This document shows, piece by piece, positions 52,319-61,786 of a stretch of 64,000 bases of DNA (position 1 is its first letter; each line of letters begins with the position of its first letter). A model generated the notes under the pieces. It was given only the letters and a program-made list of their open reading frames with translations, had not been told where the DNA came from and did not search any database. This stretch comes from UBA6170 sp942491385 (GTDB taxonomy: Bacteria > Chloroflexota > Anaerolineae > Anaerolineales > Anaerolineaceae): assembly GCA_942491385.1 (NCBI GenBank), contig CALOAF010000002.1, forward strand, positions 434,001 through 498,000. Direction: 5' to 3'. The translations under genes were made by a program, and so were the position numbers.

Positions 52319-53020
52319 CTATTTTTGTTGTAAGCTTTCGAGGATTTCTGGTAATTCTTTTATTGAATGAATTTGAACGTACCCTTCAGGCTCAGTAGAA
52401 GCATCAGATACCTCTTCATGCGCCCAGGTAAATTGATGCGGAACGTAAACACCAAACCCACCAATTTTTACGACCGGTAGAACATCCGAACGCAAAGAGT
52501 TGCCCACCATTAAAAATTCTCCCGGTTCAATGGCATGCCGTTTCAAGATTTTTGCATACATGCCATCTTGTTTGTCACTGACGACTTCATACGCTTCGAA
52601 GAAGTTTTCCAGGCGTGAATTTGCCAGTTTCCGTTCCTGATCCAGCAAATCGCCTTTGGTGATCACCATCAATCGGTAATCAGGTTTCAAAACTTGCAAT
52701 GTTTCCAATACACCAGGCAGAAGTTCTGCGGGTTGTTCCAGCATACTTCGTAAATGCCTGATCAAGGCATTGATTTCGTAACTGCCAACCGCACCATTGC
52801 TCAAACGAATGGCGGTCTCCATCATGGATAACCCAAATGCTTTGATGCCATATCCATACCAGGACAGATTGCTGGTTTCGGTCTTGAGTAATTCCATTTC
52901 CACAACATCAGCAGGGTGATAGGGAGCCAGCAATTCCGCTAACAGGTCCTGACCGTCATGGTAATATTTTTCGTTCTCCCACAATGTATCATCCGCGTCA
53001 AAAGCGATCCATCGAATCAT
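52319..53020 (-). CDS. HAD superfamily hydrolase
   Basis: A 233-residue haloacid-dehalogenase-like phosphatase. Motif I is FDADDTLWENE with the two catalytic aspartates, motif II is Thr in LMVITKGD, Lys is in LKRHAIEPGEF and motif III acidic residues are in MVGNSLRSDVLP. The cap is the helical C1 type (about 20-100). The phosphorylated substrate is unknown. ATG 53020; it lies 47 bp after the DEAD-box gene on the same strand, so it is probably in the same transcript. Confidence 0.85.
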   Translation of the reverse strand: MIRWIAFDADDTLWENEKYYHDGQDLLAELLAPYHPADVVEMELLKTETSNLSWYGYGIKAFGLSMMETAIRLSNGAVGSYEINALIRHLRSMLEQPAELLPGVLETLQVLKPDYRLMVITKGDLLDQERKLANSRLENFFEAYEVVSDKQDGMYAKILKRHAIEPGEFLMVGNSLRSDVLPVVKIGGFGVYVPHQFTWAHEEVSDASTEPEGYVQIHSIKELPEILESLQQK

Positions 53021-53067
53021 TTCATCATCCTGAGCTTTTTATTCATTATTACATTAATTCGATTTTT

Positions 53068-54735
53068 TTATCCCTGACGTTTTAATCTGGCTGGTTTCCC
53101 AAAAAATTCCAGTCGCTTTAACTTCTTAATGACCTGATCCACATACTGCTCTGAGACATCAACAAAGGTTTCGTGTTGCTGAATAGTAATAGCGCCAACT
53201 GCCTTACCCGGGATTTTCGCTTCATTGGCGATCGCTCCAACAACCATGGTCGGGCGAATTTGTTCTGCTTTGCCCAAACCAAATGATAAACGCACCATAC
53301 CGGCTTCATGACTGCTATTGCGGCTTCCTTTTGATCGTCCTGCATGTTCAAATCGGCGCGATTCACCCTTCCGTTGTTTCGACCCACGTGCATTCCTACC
53401 ACCACGCTTGCCTTCTTCCACATTTCCTACCGGCATAATAAAGACATATTTCATCTGTTCTTTTACCAGTTTTAACGCAGAAGCCGCAACAAGCAAAGGA
53501 TCATGACCTTCTGAGACCAGTTTATTGACCAATTCGATCTCACGGGTTTCTTTACCGCTATTCAGTCGTTCAACAACCAGATTTTCAAATTCAAGTTGTC
53601 TTTTGGCCAAAATGTCCTTTTCCGTAGGCAATTTTTCAATCAACATTGCCTGTTGGGTAACCTTTTCAAAGCGCCGAATGCGAAACATTTCGTTCCCGGT
53701 GATTAAGGAAATCGCGACACCTTTCGCGCCAGCCCGACCGGTTCGACCAATCCGGTGTATATAATCTTCCGCGTCAAAGGGAATATCAAAATTAAACACA
53801 TGCGATACGCCAAGAATATCCAAACCACGAGCAGCGACATCTGTCGCTACCAGAACGCGGGTAAGCCCTCGGCGGAAGCGGTCCAGGGCAATTTCCCTGG
53901 CAGATTGAGCCAGATCCCCATGCAATGCTTCGGCGGAGTAGTGGGCAGCCATCAACTGGTCACTCAGTTCCGCAGCCCTTATTTTGGTGCGGGTGAAAAT
54001 GAGTGCGTTGGTCACCGGTTCAAACTCGAGTAGTCGCAGCAATGCAGCGAATTTATCCTTCTCATGTACCATATATACGCGTTGTTCAGTATTTTCGACG
54101 GTGAGTGTTTTTCCGGCAATGATAATTTCTTCAGGTTTATTTAAGTAACGGTTGGCCAACTTACGGATTTCATGGGGTAGGGTCGCTGAGAAAAGTGCTT
54201 TTTGGCAATCAAAAGGAGCATACGCCAGAATGGCTTCTACCTCGTCAATGAAACCCATTTTCAACATTTCATCCGCTTCATCCAGAACCCAGAAACGAAC
54301 TTGCGAAAGATCCAGCGCATTCTTCTTCTGAATTAAATCCATGACCCGACCAGGTGTTCCCACGACAATCTGGACACCAGCTGAAAGCTGATGCAATTGT
54401 TTACCGTAAGGTGCTCCACCATAAACCGCCAGGATTTTTATACCAGTGAATTTGGCAAAGGTTTCAATAGCCTTTGAAACCTGTAACGCTAATTCACGTG
54501 TGGGAGCCAGAATAAAGCCCTGGACTGCCTTCAGTTGAGGGTCAATCATTTGCAACATCGGCAATGCAAACGCTGCCGTTTTTCCAGTCCCGGTTTGCGC
54601 TTGCCCCAGCATATCTTTTCCGCTCATTAAAACCGGGATCGCTTCCTGCTGAATCTCGGTTGGATTTACAAATTCCAGTTCCTGCACTGCCTGATTAAGC
54701 TCAGGCTTTAAATTCAATGTTTCGAACAAACTCAT
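53068..54735 (-). CDS. DEAD-box RNA helicase with DbpA-type RNA-binding domain
   Basis: A 555-residue helicase of the CsdA/CshA kind. Q motif LNLKPELNQAVQELEFVNPT, Walker A AQTGTGKTAAF, Ia PTRELALQV, DEAD in WVLDEADEMLKMGF, SATLP, and VI HRIGRTGRAGAKG. After the two RecA domains (1-360) comes a dimerisation-like helical region, a basic Arg/Gly segment (KRGGRNARGSKQRKGESRR) and a C-terminal DbpA RRM-like domain (about 475-545). It unwinds structured RNA in ribosome assembly or mRNA decay, typically at low temperature. The long 5' region (54736-54997) may be an untranslated leader. HAD phosphatase follows downstream. Confidence 0.93.
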   Translation of the reverse strand: MSLFETLNLKPELNQAVQELEFVNPTEIQQEAIPVLMSGKDMLGQAQTGTGKTAAFALPMLQMIDPQLKAVQGFILAPTRELALQVSKAIETFAKFTGIKILAVYGGAPYGKQLHQLSAGVQIVVGTPGRVMDLIQKKNALDLSQVRFWVLDEADEMLKMGFIDEVEAILAYAPFDCQKALFSATLPHEIRKLANRYLNKPEEIIIAGKTLTVENTEQRVYMVHEKDKFAALLRLLEFEPVTNALIFTRTKIRAAELSDQLMAAHYSAEALHGDLAQSAREIALDRFRRGLTRVLVATDVAARGLDILGVSHVFNFDIPFDAEDYIHRIGRTGRAGAKGVAISLITGNEMFRIRRFEKVTQQAMLIEKLPTEKDILAKRQLEFENLVVERLNSGKETREIELVNKLVSEGHDPLLVAASALKLVKEQMKYVFIMPVGNVEEGKRGGRNARGSKQRKGESRRFEHAGRSKGSRNSSHEAGMVRLSFGLGKAEQIRPTMVVGAIANEAKIPGKAVGAITIQQHETFVDVSEQYVDQVIKKLKRLEFFGKPARLKRQG

Positions 54736-54997
54736 TAATTACTTTCACTTTCAGACGCACACGCCTATTCACAATTTTATACAGACCCAGTTTTCTAGAA
54801 GTTTTGAACAAAAAAGGACTTGCTGATCCTGGCAAATCCTTTCCGAGTTGCAAACGATCTTGTTCGACTGATCTGTTGAACAATCTATAATTTTAGCACA
54901 ATTTAGTCAATTTTGGGGATTTTTATTTTTTTGGAAGAGATTTTTTTCTCTCAACTAGAGGCTTGCCCTACCTAGCAACCCCTGTTAAAATTTAATA

Positions 54998-55843
54998 ATG
55001 CAGAATACAATCTATTTCGGCGACAACCTTTCCATCCTACAATCTTTACCCTCAGATTCAATTGATCTGATTTATATTGATCCGCCTTTCAACACGGGAA
55101 AATCTCAAAGCCGCAAACAAATCAAAACCATCGCAGATAATAAAGGTGATCGCGTTGGCTTTCAGGGTCGCTCATACCGTACGATTGAAGTGGGCCAAAA
55201 AGCTTATGATGATCAATTTGATGACTATCTGGGATTTCTGAAGCCACGACTGGAAGAAGCCTATCGCTTATTAAAACCGGATGGCAGCCTCTATTTTCAC
55301 ATTGATTATCGCGAAGTCCATTATTGTAAGATTCTTTTAGACCAAATTTTTGGACGTGATTCGTTTTTAAATGAAATCATTTGGGCGTATGATTATGGCG
55401 CACGTACCAAAAAAAAATGGCCACCAAAGCATGATAATATCCTCTGGTATGCGAAAGATCCGACCCACTACAAATATAATGTCGATGAAATTGAACGTAT
55501 CCCTTACATGGCACCGGGATTGGTGGGAAAAGAAAAGGCAGCCCGCGGAAAGTTGCCAACCGATACATGGTGGCATACAATTGTCCCCACCAACGGCACT
55601 GAGAAAACCGGATACCCTACTCAAAAACCATTGGGTATCCTGCGCAGAATCATTCGGGCTTCTTCCAATCCCGGTGATGTTGTGCTGGATTTCTTCGCCG
55701 GGTCAGGGACAACGGGTGCGGCCTGTTTGGAATTTGACCGAATGTTTATCCTCGTGGATAGCAATCCGCAATCCATAGAGATCATGCGCAAACGATTTAC
55801 AGGCCAAGCCATCAAGTGGATCGGTTGTGAAGGGATGTCATAA
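54998..55843 (+). CDS. Orphan DNA methyltransferase (beta class, DPPF)
   Basis: A 281-residue amino-methyltransferase. Motif IV DPPF (28-31) precedes motif I DFFAGSGTTGAAC (near 238), the order of the beta class, with the target-recognition region in between (about 100-210). The motif DPPF fits N6-adenine or N4-cytosine methylation. No restriction endonuclease or specificity gene is adjacent, so it is a solitary methyltransferase. The adjacent CAT-like gene starts 2 bp after the stop. The recognition site is not readable. Confidence 0.88.
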   Translation: MQNTIYFGDNLSILQSLPSDSIDLIYIDPPFNTGKSQSRKQIKTIADNKGDRVGFQGRSYRTIEVGQKAYDDQFDDYLGFLKPRLEEAYRLLKPDGSLYFHIDYREVHYCKILLDQIFGRDSFLNEIIWAYDYGARTKKKWPPKHDNILWYAKDPTHYKYNVDEIERIPYMAPGLVGKEKAARGKLPTDTWWHTIVPTNGTEKTGYPTQKPLGILRRIIRASSNPGDVVLDFFAGSGTTGAACLEFDRMFILVDSNPQSIEIMRKRFTGQAIKWIGCEGMS

Positions 55844-55845
55844 CC

Positions 55846-56487
55846 TTGAAAACAATCAACCTGGCCACCTGGAATCGACGTGATCATTACAATTTATACA
55901 AAAAATTAGATTTTCCTTACCTGAATATCACAGCAAATGTAAATATCGATGATTTGTATCGTTGGTCTAAGAATAATAAGTTTTCTTTGTTCTCCTGTAT
56001 TGCCTACCTGACCACAAGAGCTTCTAATCAGATTCCTGAATTACGCATGCGAATCCGCGGGGATCAGGTGGTTGAACACCCTATCGTTCATCCCTCTTTC
56101 ACCGTCCTGACGGATGATGAGACTTTTGGTTTCGCCACGATTCAATATTCTTCTAATTTTTCCAAATTTTCCAATAATGTAATCGCCGGGATTGAAGCCA
56201 GCAAAAAAGACCCCAGCATTCATGATGAGCCCGGTCGTGATGACATGATTTTCTTGACCACGATGACATGGGTATCCTTCACACAAATTTCCCATCCACT
56301 ACCGCTAAATCCACCTGATTCTTTTCCCCGTATCACCTGGGGAAAATACTTTGAGCAGGGAAATCAACGTCTGATGCCCCTCTCGTTACTGGCCAACCAT
56401 GCACTGGTCGATGGCCTGCATGTTGGTAAATTCTTTGAACTGGTTCAAAATTGGATGGACCAACCGCATCAAATTCTAGGGGATTAA
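55846..56487 (+). CDS. Chloramphenicol acetyltransferase-like protein
   Basis: A 213-residue CatA-type acetyltransferase. The catalytic His is in LLANHALVDGLHVGKFF (HxxxDG), the structural Asp-Gly follows, and FPYLNITANVNIDDLY near the N-terminus matches the chloramphenicol-binding barrel. The family transfers acetyl from acetyl-CoA to chloramphenicol or other acceptors. Many environmental homologues are not resistance genes, so a different substrate is equally possible. The start is TTG 55846, only 2 bp after the methyltransferase stop, with AGGGATG overlapping that stop. Translational coupling is likely. Confidence 0.85.
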   Translation: MKTINLATWNRRDHYNLYKKLDFPYLNITANVNIDDLYRWSKNNKFSLFSCIAYLTTRASNQIPELRMRIRGDQVVEHPIVHPSFTVLTDDETFGFATIQYSSNFSKFSNNVIAGIEASKKDPSIHDEPGRDDMIFLTTMTWVSFTQISHPLPLNPPDSFPRITWGKYFEQGNQRLMPLSLLANHALVDGLHVGKFFELVQNWMDQPHQILGD

Positions 56488-56580
56488 TTTATCGTTCTGT
56501 GTTTGCGATGCATAAATTTTCTACACATGGGAATCGTTTTTATTTTTCACCGCTTGAGTACACCACCTTCAGATTAAAGC

Positions 56581-56664
56581 GAGAACCGCCTACGAAAGAG
56601 GAGGCGGCTCTCATTTGGTTGCTGTGGCACTTTCCTATCGTATGATCAGGAGGTGTGCCACAGC
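56581..56664. repeat. Two consecutive GC-rich hairpins after the CAT-like gene
   Basis: Hairpin 1 pairs GAGAACCGCCT (56581-56591) with AGGCGGCTCTC (56602-56612) with one mismatch. Hairpin 2 pairs GCTGTGGCAC (56621-56630) with GTGCCACAGC (56655-56664) around a 24-base loop. Neither has a T-run. The region 56488-56802 has no other recognisable content, apart from the convergent gene ends. Confidence 0.55.
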
Positions 56665-56802
56665 CGTACGTTGACTACTATCTTTCATGGACATCACCTC
56701 CTCTTTCAAAGATTGGCAATTTCAAGTGATCAAAGATCACGCTTCCATTATCGCATATTTTTCTTACTTGTCAAATTTTGGTGATACCCTGTGTAAACAG
56801 AC

Positions 56803-58017
56803 TTACCACTCAGACACCAATGAAAAACGGAAATTACCGTCATCCTGTTTTTCGGTTTTTCCATTGAGCGTCATCACTTCTACCCAGGTCTGTCCGGGTC
56901 TGAGGGGGAAGACCGACCCATCCGGGTTCAAAAAAGTGAGCACCGATTCTTCGGTGGGGCGGGACCAGGTAACTTCGTATACTTTCCCATCCCGAGCAAT
57001 ATAGGCTTTGCCTGTCCCCAGCATACTTACATCCAACACTTCAACAGTCGGTCGTGCGTCAATATCTGTATGCCGGACAAAAACAATTGCTATATTTTCT
57101 GTTTCTATCGGTTCATCAATGGCACGATCAATCAGCTGTTCATATACTTCATCACTAGCACCAGTTGAATTTTCAACGTCCGAGAAACGGGCATAGGTAT
57201 GCGTTTTGGGATTATAATCCCAACGATTATAGATGGCAGCGGAAAAGCGCACAAAAACCGAGTCGGATTCTTCGCCACCAAGCGGCGCTTGCATCTGGAA
57301 TAACATGCCATCTAAATTTTGCCTGGAATTATCAATTCCCATCCTTTGGGTATATTCAGCAACTTTGCTGGTATTTGCCACTTCATAATTCTTGGAATTC
57401 GGTTCAATTCTATAAATAACACCAGCAGTATTAGCGCTTTCTATCATCAAACGATTGGAAAATTCTGAATTTACAAGGCGATTATACGTGCCTTCATACG
57501 CGCTGCCAAAAATGAACATGCCTTTATACCCGCGCACCACATTGAAATCAAATAAACGGGCAGAGCGAATCGGTGCAACCATTTCAGCATCCTGTCCATA
57601 GAACACGGCTGCGAATCGGGTCGTTCCAAACTCGGTGTAATATTCATAAATAATATCGGCACTGGAAAGCCCCCAATGTGGTCGGTCAGCTCTTGGCAGA
57701 TTTTGAACTTTGACAACAATCGGTCTGCGATTTAATAGCGCCGGATCTTCTACTTCCAGACCGGTGAGAGGGTTAATTCCCTCAGGAAAATTAGCCGGGC
57801 CATAACCTTCTTCCGGATAAGTTGGGGTTGCTGTTGCAGTCGGAGGTAAAGGGGTTGGCGAGGATGTTGGAGTAGGGGTTGCAGGCTCTGGCTGTAAGGC
57901 TGTTGGGGTTTGGATTCCTGGCGTATTGGTAACTTCTATCGGAATACTTTCGGTTTGACAGGCTGCAATCAGGCTGAGTAGTACTAAGAAAATGACTGCT
58001 ACAATAAATTTCTTCAT
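56803..58017 (-). CDS. DUF3048 lipoprotein (YerB-like)
   Basis: A 404-residue lipoprotein. Signal and lipobox are at 1-20 (KKFIVAVIFLVLLSLIAAC, Cys20), then a Thr/Pro-rich linker (about 25-70). DUF3048 follows, with NPLTGLEV, RRPIVVKVQNLPRADRPH and GLSSADIIYEYYTEFGTTRF in the first half and DEPIETENIAIVFVRHTD in the second. The family (YerB in Bacillus) is extracellular and of unknown activity. ATG 58017 follows GGAGTG. It is a monocistronic unit between the hairpins and the DUF2085 gene. Confidence 0.85.
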   Translation of the reverse strand: MKKFIVAVIFLVLLSLIAACQTESIPIEVTNTPGIQTPTALQPEPATPTPTSSPTPLPPTATATPTYPEEGYGPANFPEGINPLTGLEVEDPALLNRRPIVVKVQNLPRADRPHWGLSSADIIYEYYTEFGTTRFAAVFYGQDAEMVAPIRSARLFDFNVVRGYKGMFIFGSAYEGTYNRLVNSEFSNRLMIESANTAGVIYRIEPNSKNYEVANTSKVAEYTQRMGIDNSRQNLDGMLFQMQAPLGGEESDSVFVRFSAAIYNRWDYNPKTHTYARFSDVENSTGASDEVYEQLIDRAIDEPIETENIAIVFVRHTDIDARPTVEVLDVSMLGTGKAYIARDGKVYEVTWSRPTEESVLTFLNPDGSVFPLRPGQTWVEVMTLNGKTEKQDDGNFRFSLVSEW

Positions 58018-58170
58018 AGAACACTCCAACATCTTTCTTAAGATCGATATGAATAAAAATCATACTCCATCTTGTCTATTTTGCCAACAAGTGCTTTCGT
58101 CAGCAATTCAGTTTCAGGGAAACATGCTTTGCACTTGCTATGAGACCTTGATGATCTTATAATCAAAAAC

Positions 58171-58980
58171 ATGAAAATTTCAGGATATGCGCTTTCGAAA
58201 GGCTTTTTGATTAAGTTATTTTTGGTCTTGTTTACTGTCGTTATCACCTACCTTTGGCTCGATTTTGCTCCTGATGGTCTTTTAGGAAAGATGGATGCCG
58301 TGGGGTATGCCGTCTGTCATCGTATCGATGAACGCTCATTTCATTTGGGTGAAAGAGCAATTCCTTTATGCGCTCGCTGTTCCGGGATGCAATTAGGCGC
58401 ACTCCTTGGATTGGCTTACCAATCCATTTGGGGACGGCGTGGCAAGTTTCCTCCTGTAAAAATTCTTATTCCGTTAGGAATATTGGCTTTATTTTTTGTC
58501 ATTGATGGTGTAAATTCTTATCTTAATTTTATTCCGATGTTACCCCAGGTATATGCTTCCCAAAATTGGTTACGCCTGCTAACTGGTACCGGTCTGGGAT
58601 TGGGTTTGGCGGCTGTCATTTTTCCAATTTTCAATCAAACAATTTGGCGAGATTGGGAAGATGATTATGCATTAGGCGATTGGAAACAATTTCTGGGGTT
58701 GATTGGATTGGCTTCTCTTCTCGACCTGGCGATTTTATCAGAAAACCCGTTGGTTTTATATCCTCTGGCAATCCTCTCCGGACTGGCTGTTCTGCTTGTT
58801 TTGGGCATCTGTTACTCATTGTTGGTGGTGATGGTCTTGAAAAAAGATAATCGCTTCACCACCTGGCGATCCGCTTGGGCACCACTTTTGGCAGGATTTT
58901 CAATCGCCATTACCCAGACATTCGTTATTGACCTGGTAAGGTTTGCTCTAACCCGCACCTGGGGTGGCTTTGATTTATAG
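58171..58980 (+). CDS. DUF2085 membrane protein
   Basis: A 269-residue membrane protein with about six hydrophobic segments. The DUF2085 signature CHRIDERSFHLGERAIPLCARCSGMQLG is split across residues about 49-76, with Cys/His positions that could bind metal. Function is unknown. The C-terminal half beyond the DUF2085 region adds three more membrane helices (AILSGLAVLLVLGICYSLL). ATG 58171 follows TTATAATCAAAAAC, without a strong ribosome site. The DUF4126 gene follows after 9 bp, so the two form an operon. Confidence 0.85.
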   Translation: MKISGYALSKGFLIKLFLVLFTVVITYLWLDFAPDGLLGKMDAVGYAVCHRIDERSFHLGERAIPLCARCSGMQLGALLGLAYQSIWGRRGKFPPVKILIPLGILALFFVIDGVNSYLNFIPMLPQVYASQNWLRLLTGTGLGLGLAAVIFPIFNQTIWRDWEDDYALGDWKQFLGLIGLASLLDLAILSENPLVLYPLAILSGLAVLLVLGICYSLLVVMVLKKDNRFTTWRSAWAPLLAGFSIAITQTFVIDLVRFALTRTWGGFDL

Positions 58981-58989
58981 GAGTCTAAA

Positions 58990-59550
58990 ATGGAAATACT
59001 TGGAATTTTTTCTGCCTTCGGGCTTTCAGCCAGCGCTGGTTTAAATGCTTATATTCCTCTACTGGTCGTTGGGCTCTTAGGAAGATTTACCAATTTAATC
59101 AAACTACAGCAACCTTGGGATGGGCTCACGAGCTGGTGGATTATTGGCTTACTGGTAATCCTTTCACTGATCGAATTTTTTGCAGATTCAACGCCTGCTG
59201 TTAATCATATCAATGATATTATCCAGACCTTCATCCGCCCAACTGCCGGTGCAATTGTTTTTGCAGCAAGTGCCAATGTCCTCACCGATGTATCCCCCCT
59301 CCTTTCCCTTGCCTGTGGTTTATTGGTGGCTGGAAGTATTCATGCGGTAAAAAGCACAATCATCAGACCCGCGGTCACAGCAACCACAGCCGGGGTTGGC
59401 AATCTCCCCATCAGTATGTTGGAAGATGCCACTTCTACAATTATTTCGATCTTATCCATCCTGGTTCCCATTTTGGTGGTAGTCATTTTAATTATTTTAA
59501 TCGCCTGGTTGTTCTCCCACCGTCGAAAGAGAAAAGCGTATCATGATTAA
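58990..59550 (+). CDS. DUF4126 membrane protein
   Basis: A 186-residue protein with about five membrane helices. The DUF4126 start LGIFSAFGLSASAGLNAYIP is distinctive, and AIVFAASANVLTDVSPLLSL plus RPAVTATTAGVGNLPISMLED complete the family pattern. It ends with a basic tail (HRRKRKAYHD) in the cytoplasm. Function is unknown. Ribosome site TAGGAG lies 8 bp before ATG 58990, overlapping the end of the DUF2085 gene, with which it is co-transcribed. Confidence 0.85.
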   Translation: MEILGIFSAFGLSASAGLNAYIPLLVVGLLGRFTNLIKLQQPWDGLTSWWIIGLLVILSLIEFFADSTPAVNHINDIIQTFIRPTAGAIVFAASANVLTDVSPLLSLACGLLVAGSIHAVKSTIIRPAVTATTAGVGNLPISMLEDATSTIISILSILVPILVVVILIILIAWLFSHRRKRKAYHD

Positions 59551-59622
59551 TTTTGACCTTTAATAATTTCTTTGTATACTTAGGTAATCATTTAAAGAAA
59601 TTTTTCAATAAAGGAGAACCAT

Positions 59623-60042
59623 ATGGGACAGAATGATGATATGACCATTCGCGCACCAGATCCAGGCGATTCAGATCGCTCTAAGAATGTACCAAACCAG
59701 GAACCTGAAAACTCAGGCTTTCAGGAAGCACCGAAATTTGAAACACCACCCGTGTATTCAGAACCACCCCGACCAACTGAAGCTCCAAGCTACAATCAGG
59801 CGGGTACACCACCCAGACCAACAGAAACACCAAGTTATGGTGAGGTAGTGGAACCACCTAAAAAGAAAAATAACAAAACACTATGGATCATCATCATTGT
59901 GATTGTCTTAGTCATTTGTTGTTGCTGTATTTTGGCAATTGTTGCTGGGAATAATCTAATGCAGGAATTTAATATTGATAATTTTGAAGACCTGATGGAT
60001 GAATTGAGCCAGATGATTAAACTTGCCCCTGCTTATATATAA
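59623..60042 (+). CDS. Small Pro-rich single-pass membrane protein
   Basis: A 139-residue protein of unknown family. Residues 1-80 are acidic and proline-rich with repeated motifs (PPVYSEPPRPTEAPSYN, PPRPTETPSYGEV). Then comes a Lys patch (PPKKKNNKTLW) and one hydrophobic helix (IIIIVIVLVICCCCILAIVA) with four consecutive cysteines. A short acidic tail follows. The N-terminal part would be cytoplasmic under the positive-inside rule. The CCCC patch could be palmitoylated-like or simply hydrophobic. AAAGGAGAACC precedes ATG 59623. A bidirectional terminator follows. Confidence 0.7.
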   Translation: MGQNDDMTIRAPDPGDSDRSKNVPNQEPENSGFQEAPKFETPPVYSEPPRPTEAPSYNQAGTPPRPTETPSYGEVVEPPKKKNNKTLWIIIIVIVLVICCCCILAIVAGNNLMQEFNIDNFEDLMDELSQMIKLAPAYI

Positions 60043-60065
60043 TTTATTTTTTTGGAACAAAAACC

Positions 60066-60110
60066 AAAAACACGCCTCGTTCAATTGATCAGGGCGTGTT
60101 TTTTATTTAT
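60066..60110. terminator. Bidirectional terminator before the L,D-transpeptidase
   Basis: AAAAACACGCC / GGCGTGTTTTT (11-bp stem, 16-base loop) followed by TTTATTTATT on the plus strand and A/T-rich sequence on the other. It separates the convergent stops at 60042 and 60116. Confidence 0.85.
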
Positions 60111-60115
60111 TCTCT

Positions 60116-61282
60116 TTACGCACCACCAGCAGTATATAAGGAAGGATCTTCCGGCGTTTCTCCGGATGGGTCCCAAACATACACCCAATCTCCTACATTT
60201 GCCCAATCAAAAACCACTCTGGCATCCCCAATCGTCAGATTCACACACCCATGGGATTGTGGATATCCAAAATACGTATGCCAATAAGCACCATGTATTG
60301 CCCTGGCTTCATCATAATACAAGGTCCAGGGAACATCTTCCAAATAATAGTAATCAGAGCGATCAGCTTCAAAGGCTCCGCTCATGTTTGTCCGGTCTAA
60401 TTTCTCATAAATCTGGAATAATCCTGGGCGGGTAAAAAATGGGTCGATACCGGTAGAGATCAACGCGGCAAATAAAAGGTTTCCATTCTCATAAACCCCG
60501 AGTGTCTGCTCGTTTAAATTGATTTCGATCCAGCGATTGTTATCTACACCATCAGGCGGTGTCAGGTTCACCAGGAATTGACGCACCTTTCTACGATCCA
60601 CCCATTCGTCAACGCCAATCATAAACCAATCTGACCCATCCACAGTCACAGTATCATAAATTTGAACCACATCTTCCCGAAACAGTTTCTTCCCTGTCAG
60701 ATCTGATTGTATGCCAGGCGTTTTCAATACATCAATTGTGTCTAACACCCAGCCGAAAGGGTTGGTTGGGTTTTGGTAAACCAATAACCCTTGAAAACGA
60801 CCAGAGCGAATGCAACATTCGGTGTTTGCTTCACTTGCATCCACCCACAAGCCATTCATTAACTGATAGAAAACACCATCATCTCTGTCAAGGCGTTGAT
60901 AAACGGCTAAATACTTCATTCCTGCGTCCAGATATCTTGTAGGATTCCCAGCTAACGCGTCTTCTAAACTAGCGTAAACCGGAAACGAGTTGTCACCTAC
61001 TGTCAAATATGGAACTGGAGCCAGTGTATAGCTATAATCTGCTTTATAAACCGGTAAAGGTTGAAATGGCACAGAAATCCCTTTTTTATTCATCATGGTT
61101 AAGAACTCGGCAGGACCCATCACCAGGCAATCACCCTGATCATACCCATAAATACCCGGTAAACACAAAGGCTCTCCATAAAAGGATTCCTGGTCATTAG
61201 CCTTAACTGGATCAACAAGCATACTCGTGATGATAATAACTGCGATCAATAGCAGCAAATATTTTAGATTAATTTTTTTCAT
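60116..61282 (-). CDS. Exported L,D-transpeptidase (YkuD domain)
   Basis: A 388-residue secreted protein. Signal peptide at 1-28 (YLLLLIAVIIITSMLVDPVK). A central SH3-like or cell-wall-binding region is followed by the YkuD domain (about 255-375). Its catalytic Cys lies in YPQSHGCVNLTIGDA, with the upstream His in HGAYWHTYFG; the fold's entry strand is NRWIEINLNEQTLGVYENG. The enzyme forms 3-3 peptidoglycan cross-links or attaches proteins to the wall. Its presence argues for at least some peptidoglycan in this lineage. ATG 61282 has GAGGAAAATGG upstream at a long spacing. Confidence 0.9.
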   Translation of the reverse strand: MKKINLKYLLLLIAVIIITSMLVDPVKANDQESFYGEPLCLPGIYGYDQGDCLVMGPAEFLTMMNKKGISVPFQPLPVYKADYSYTLAPVPYLTVGDNSFPVYASLEDALAGNPTRYLDAGMKYLAVYQRLDRDDGVFYQLMNGLWVDASEANTECCIRSGRFQGLLVYQNPTNPFGWVLDTIDVLKTPGIQSDLTGKKLFREDVVQIYDTVTVDGSDWFMIGVDEWVDRRKVRQFLVNLTPPDGVDNNRWIEINLNEQTLGVYENGNLLFAALISTGIDPFFTRPGLFQIYEKLDRTNMSGAFEADRSDYYYLEDVPWTLYYDEARAIHGAYWHTYFGYPQSHGCVNLTIGDARVVFDWANVGDWVYVWDPSGETPEDPSLYTAGGA

Positions 61283-61425
61283 TATAGAACCATTTTCCTC
61301 TTCTTTGAGATTCTAACAGACTTTTAGGGCGAAAGGAAAGACACTTGTAAAGTCTTTCCCAAACGCTGTAAAACGATTTTTTCGTGAAACGAAATTCAGC
61401 TATACTAAGAGGAAAAAGAGGATAA

Positions 61426-61746
61426 ATGACAGAAAATCAACCCGAAGTATTGAACCTATCAAAAATTTTACAGGTACAAGATGGAGCCGTGGTAAGCAGA
61501 ACTCTCATTAATCAAAAAACTGGTACTGTTACCTTGTTTGCTTTCGATAAAAATGAAGGTTTAAGCGAACACACTGCTCCATTTGATGCGAGTGTATTCG
61601 TAATAGAAGGGGAATTAGAAGTCGCTATCTCATCAAATCCATTCGTATTAGGAACTGGTGATCTTATCATCATGCCTGCCAATCAACCACATGCCTTGAA
61701 AGCTATTTCCCCTGTAAAGATGTTGTTAGTTATGATTCGTTCATAA
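61426..61746 (+). CDS. Small cupin-domain protein
   Basis: A 106-residue single-cupin protein. Motif 1 is GLSEHTAPFDASVFVIEGELEV, split here as GLSEHTAPFDAS plus VFVIEGELEV, with a His and a Glu as likely metal ligands. Motif 2 is GDLIIMPANQPHAL, with the second His. The substrate is unknown; this resembles QdoI/RmlC-type small cupins used as sensors or oxygenases. ATG 61426 has AGAGGAAAAAGAGG upstream. Dodecin and a flavin reductase follow on the same strand. Confidence 0.85.
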   Translation: MTENQPEVLNLSKILQVQDGAVVSRTLINQKTGTVTLFAFDKNEGLSEHTAPFDASVFVIEGELEVAISSNPFVLGTGDLIIMPANQPHALKAISPVKMLLVMIRS

Positions 61747-61786
61747 GTGATTTTATTATCAAATTATCATTGCAAGGAGAATCAAA

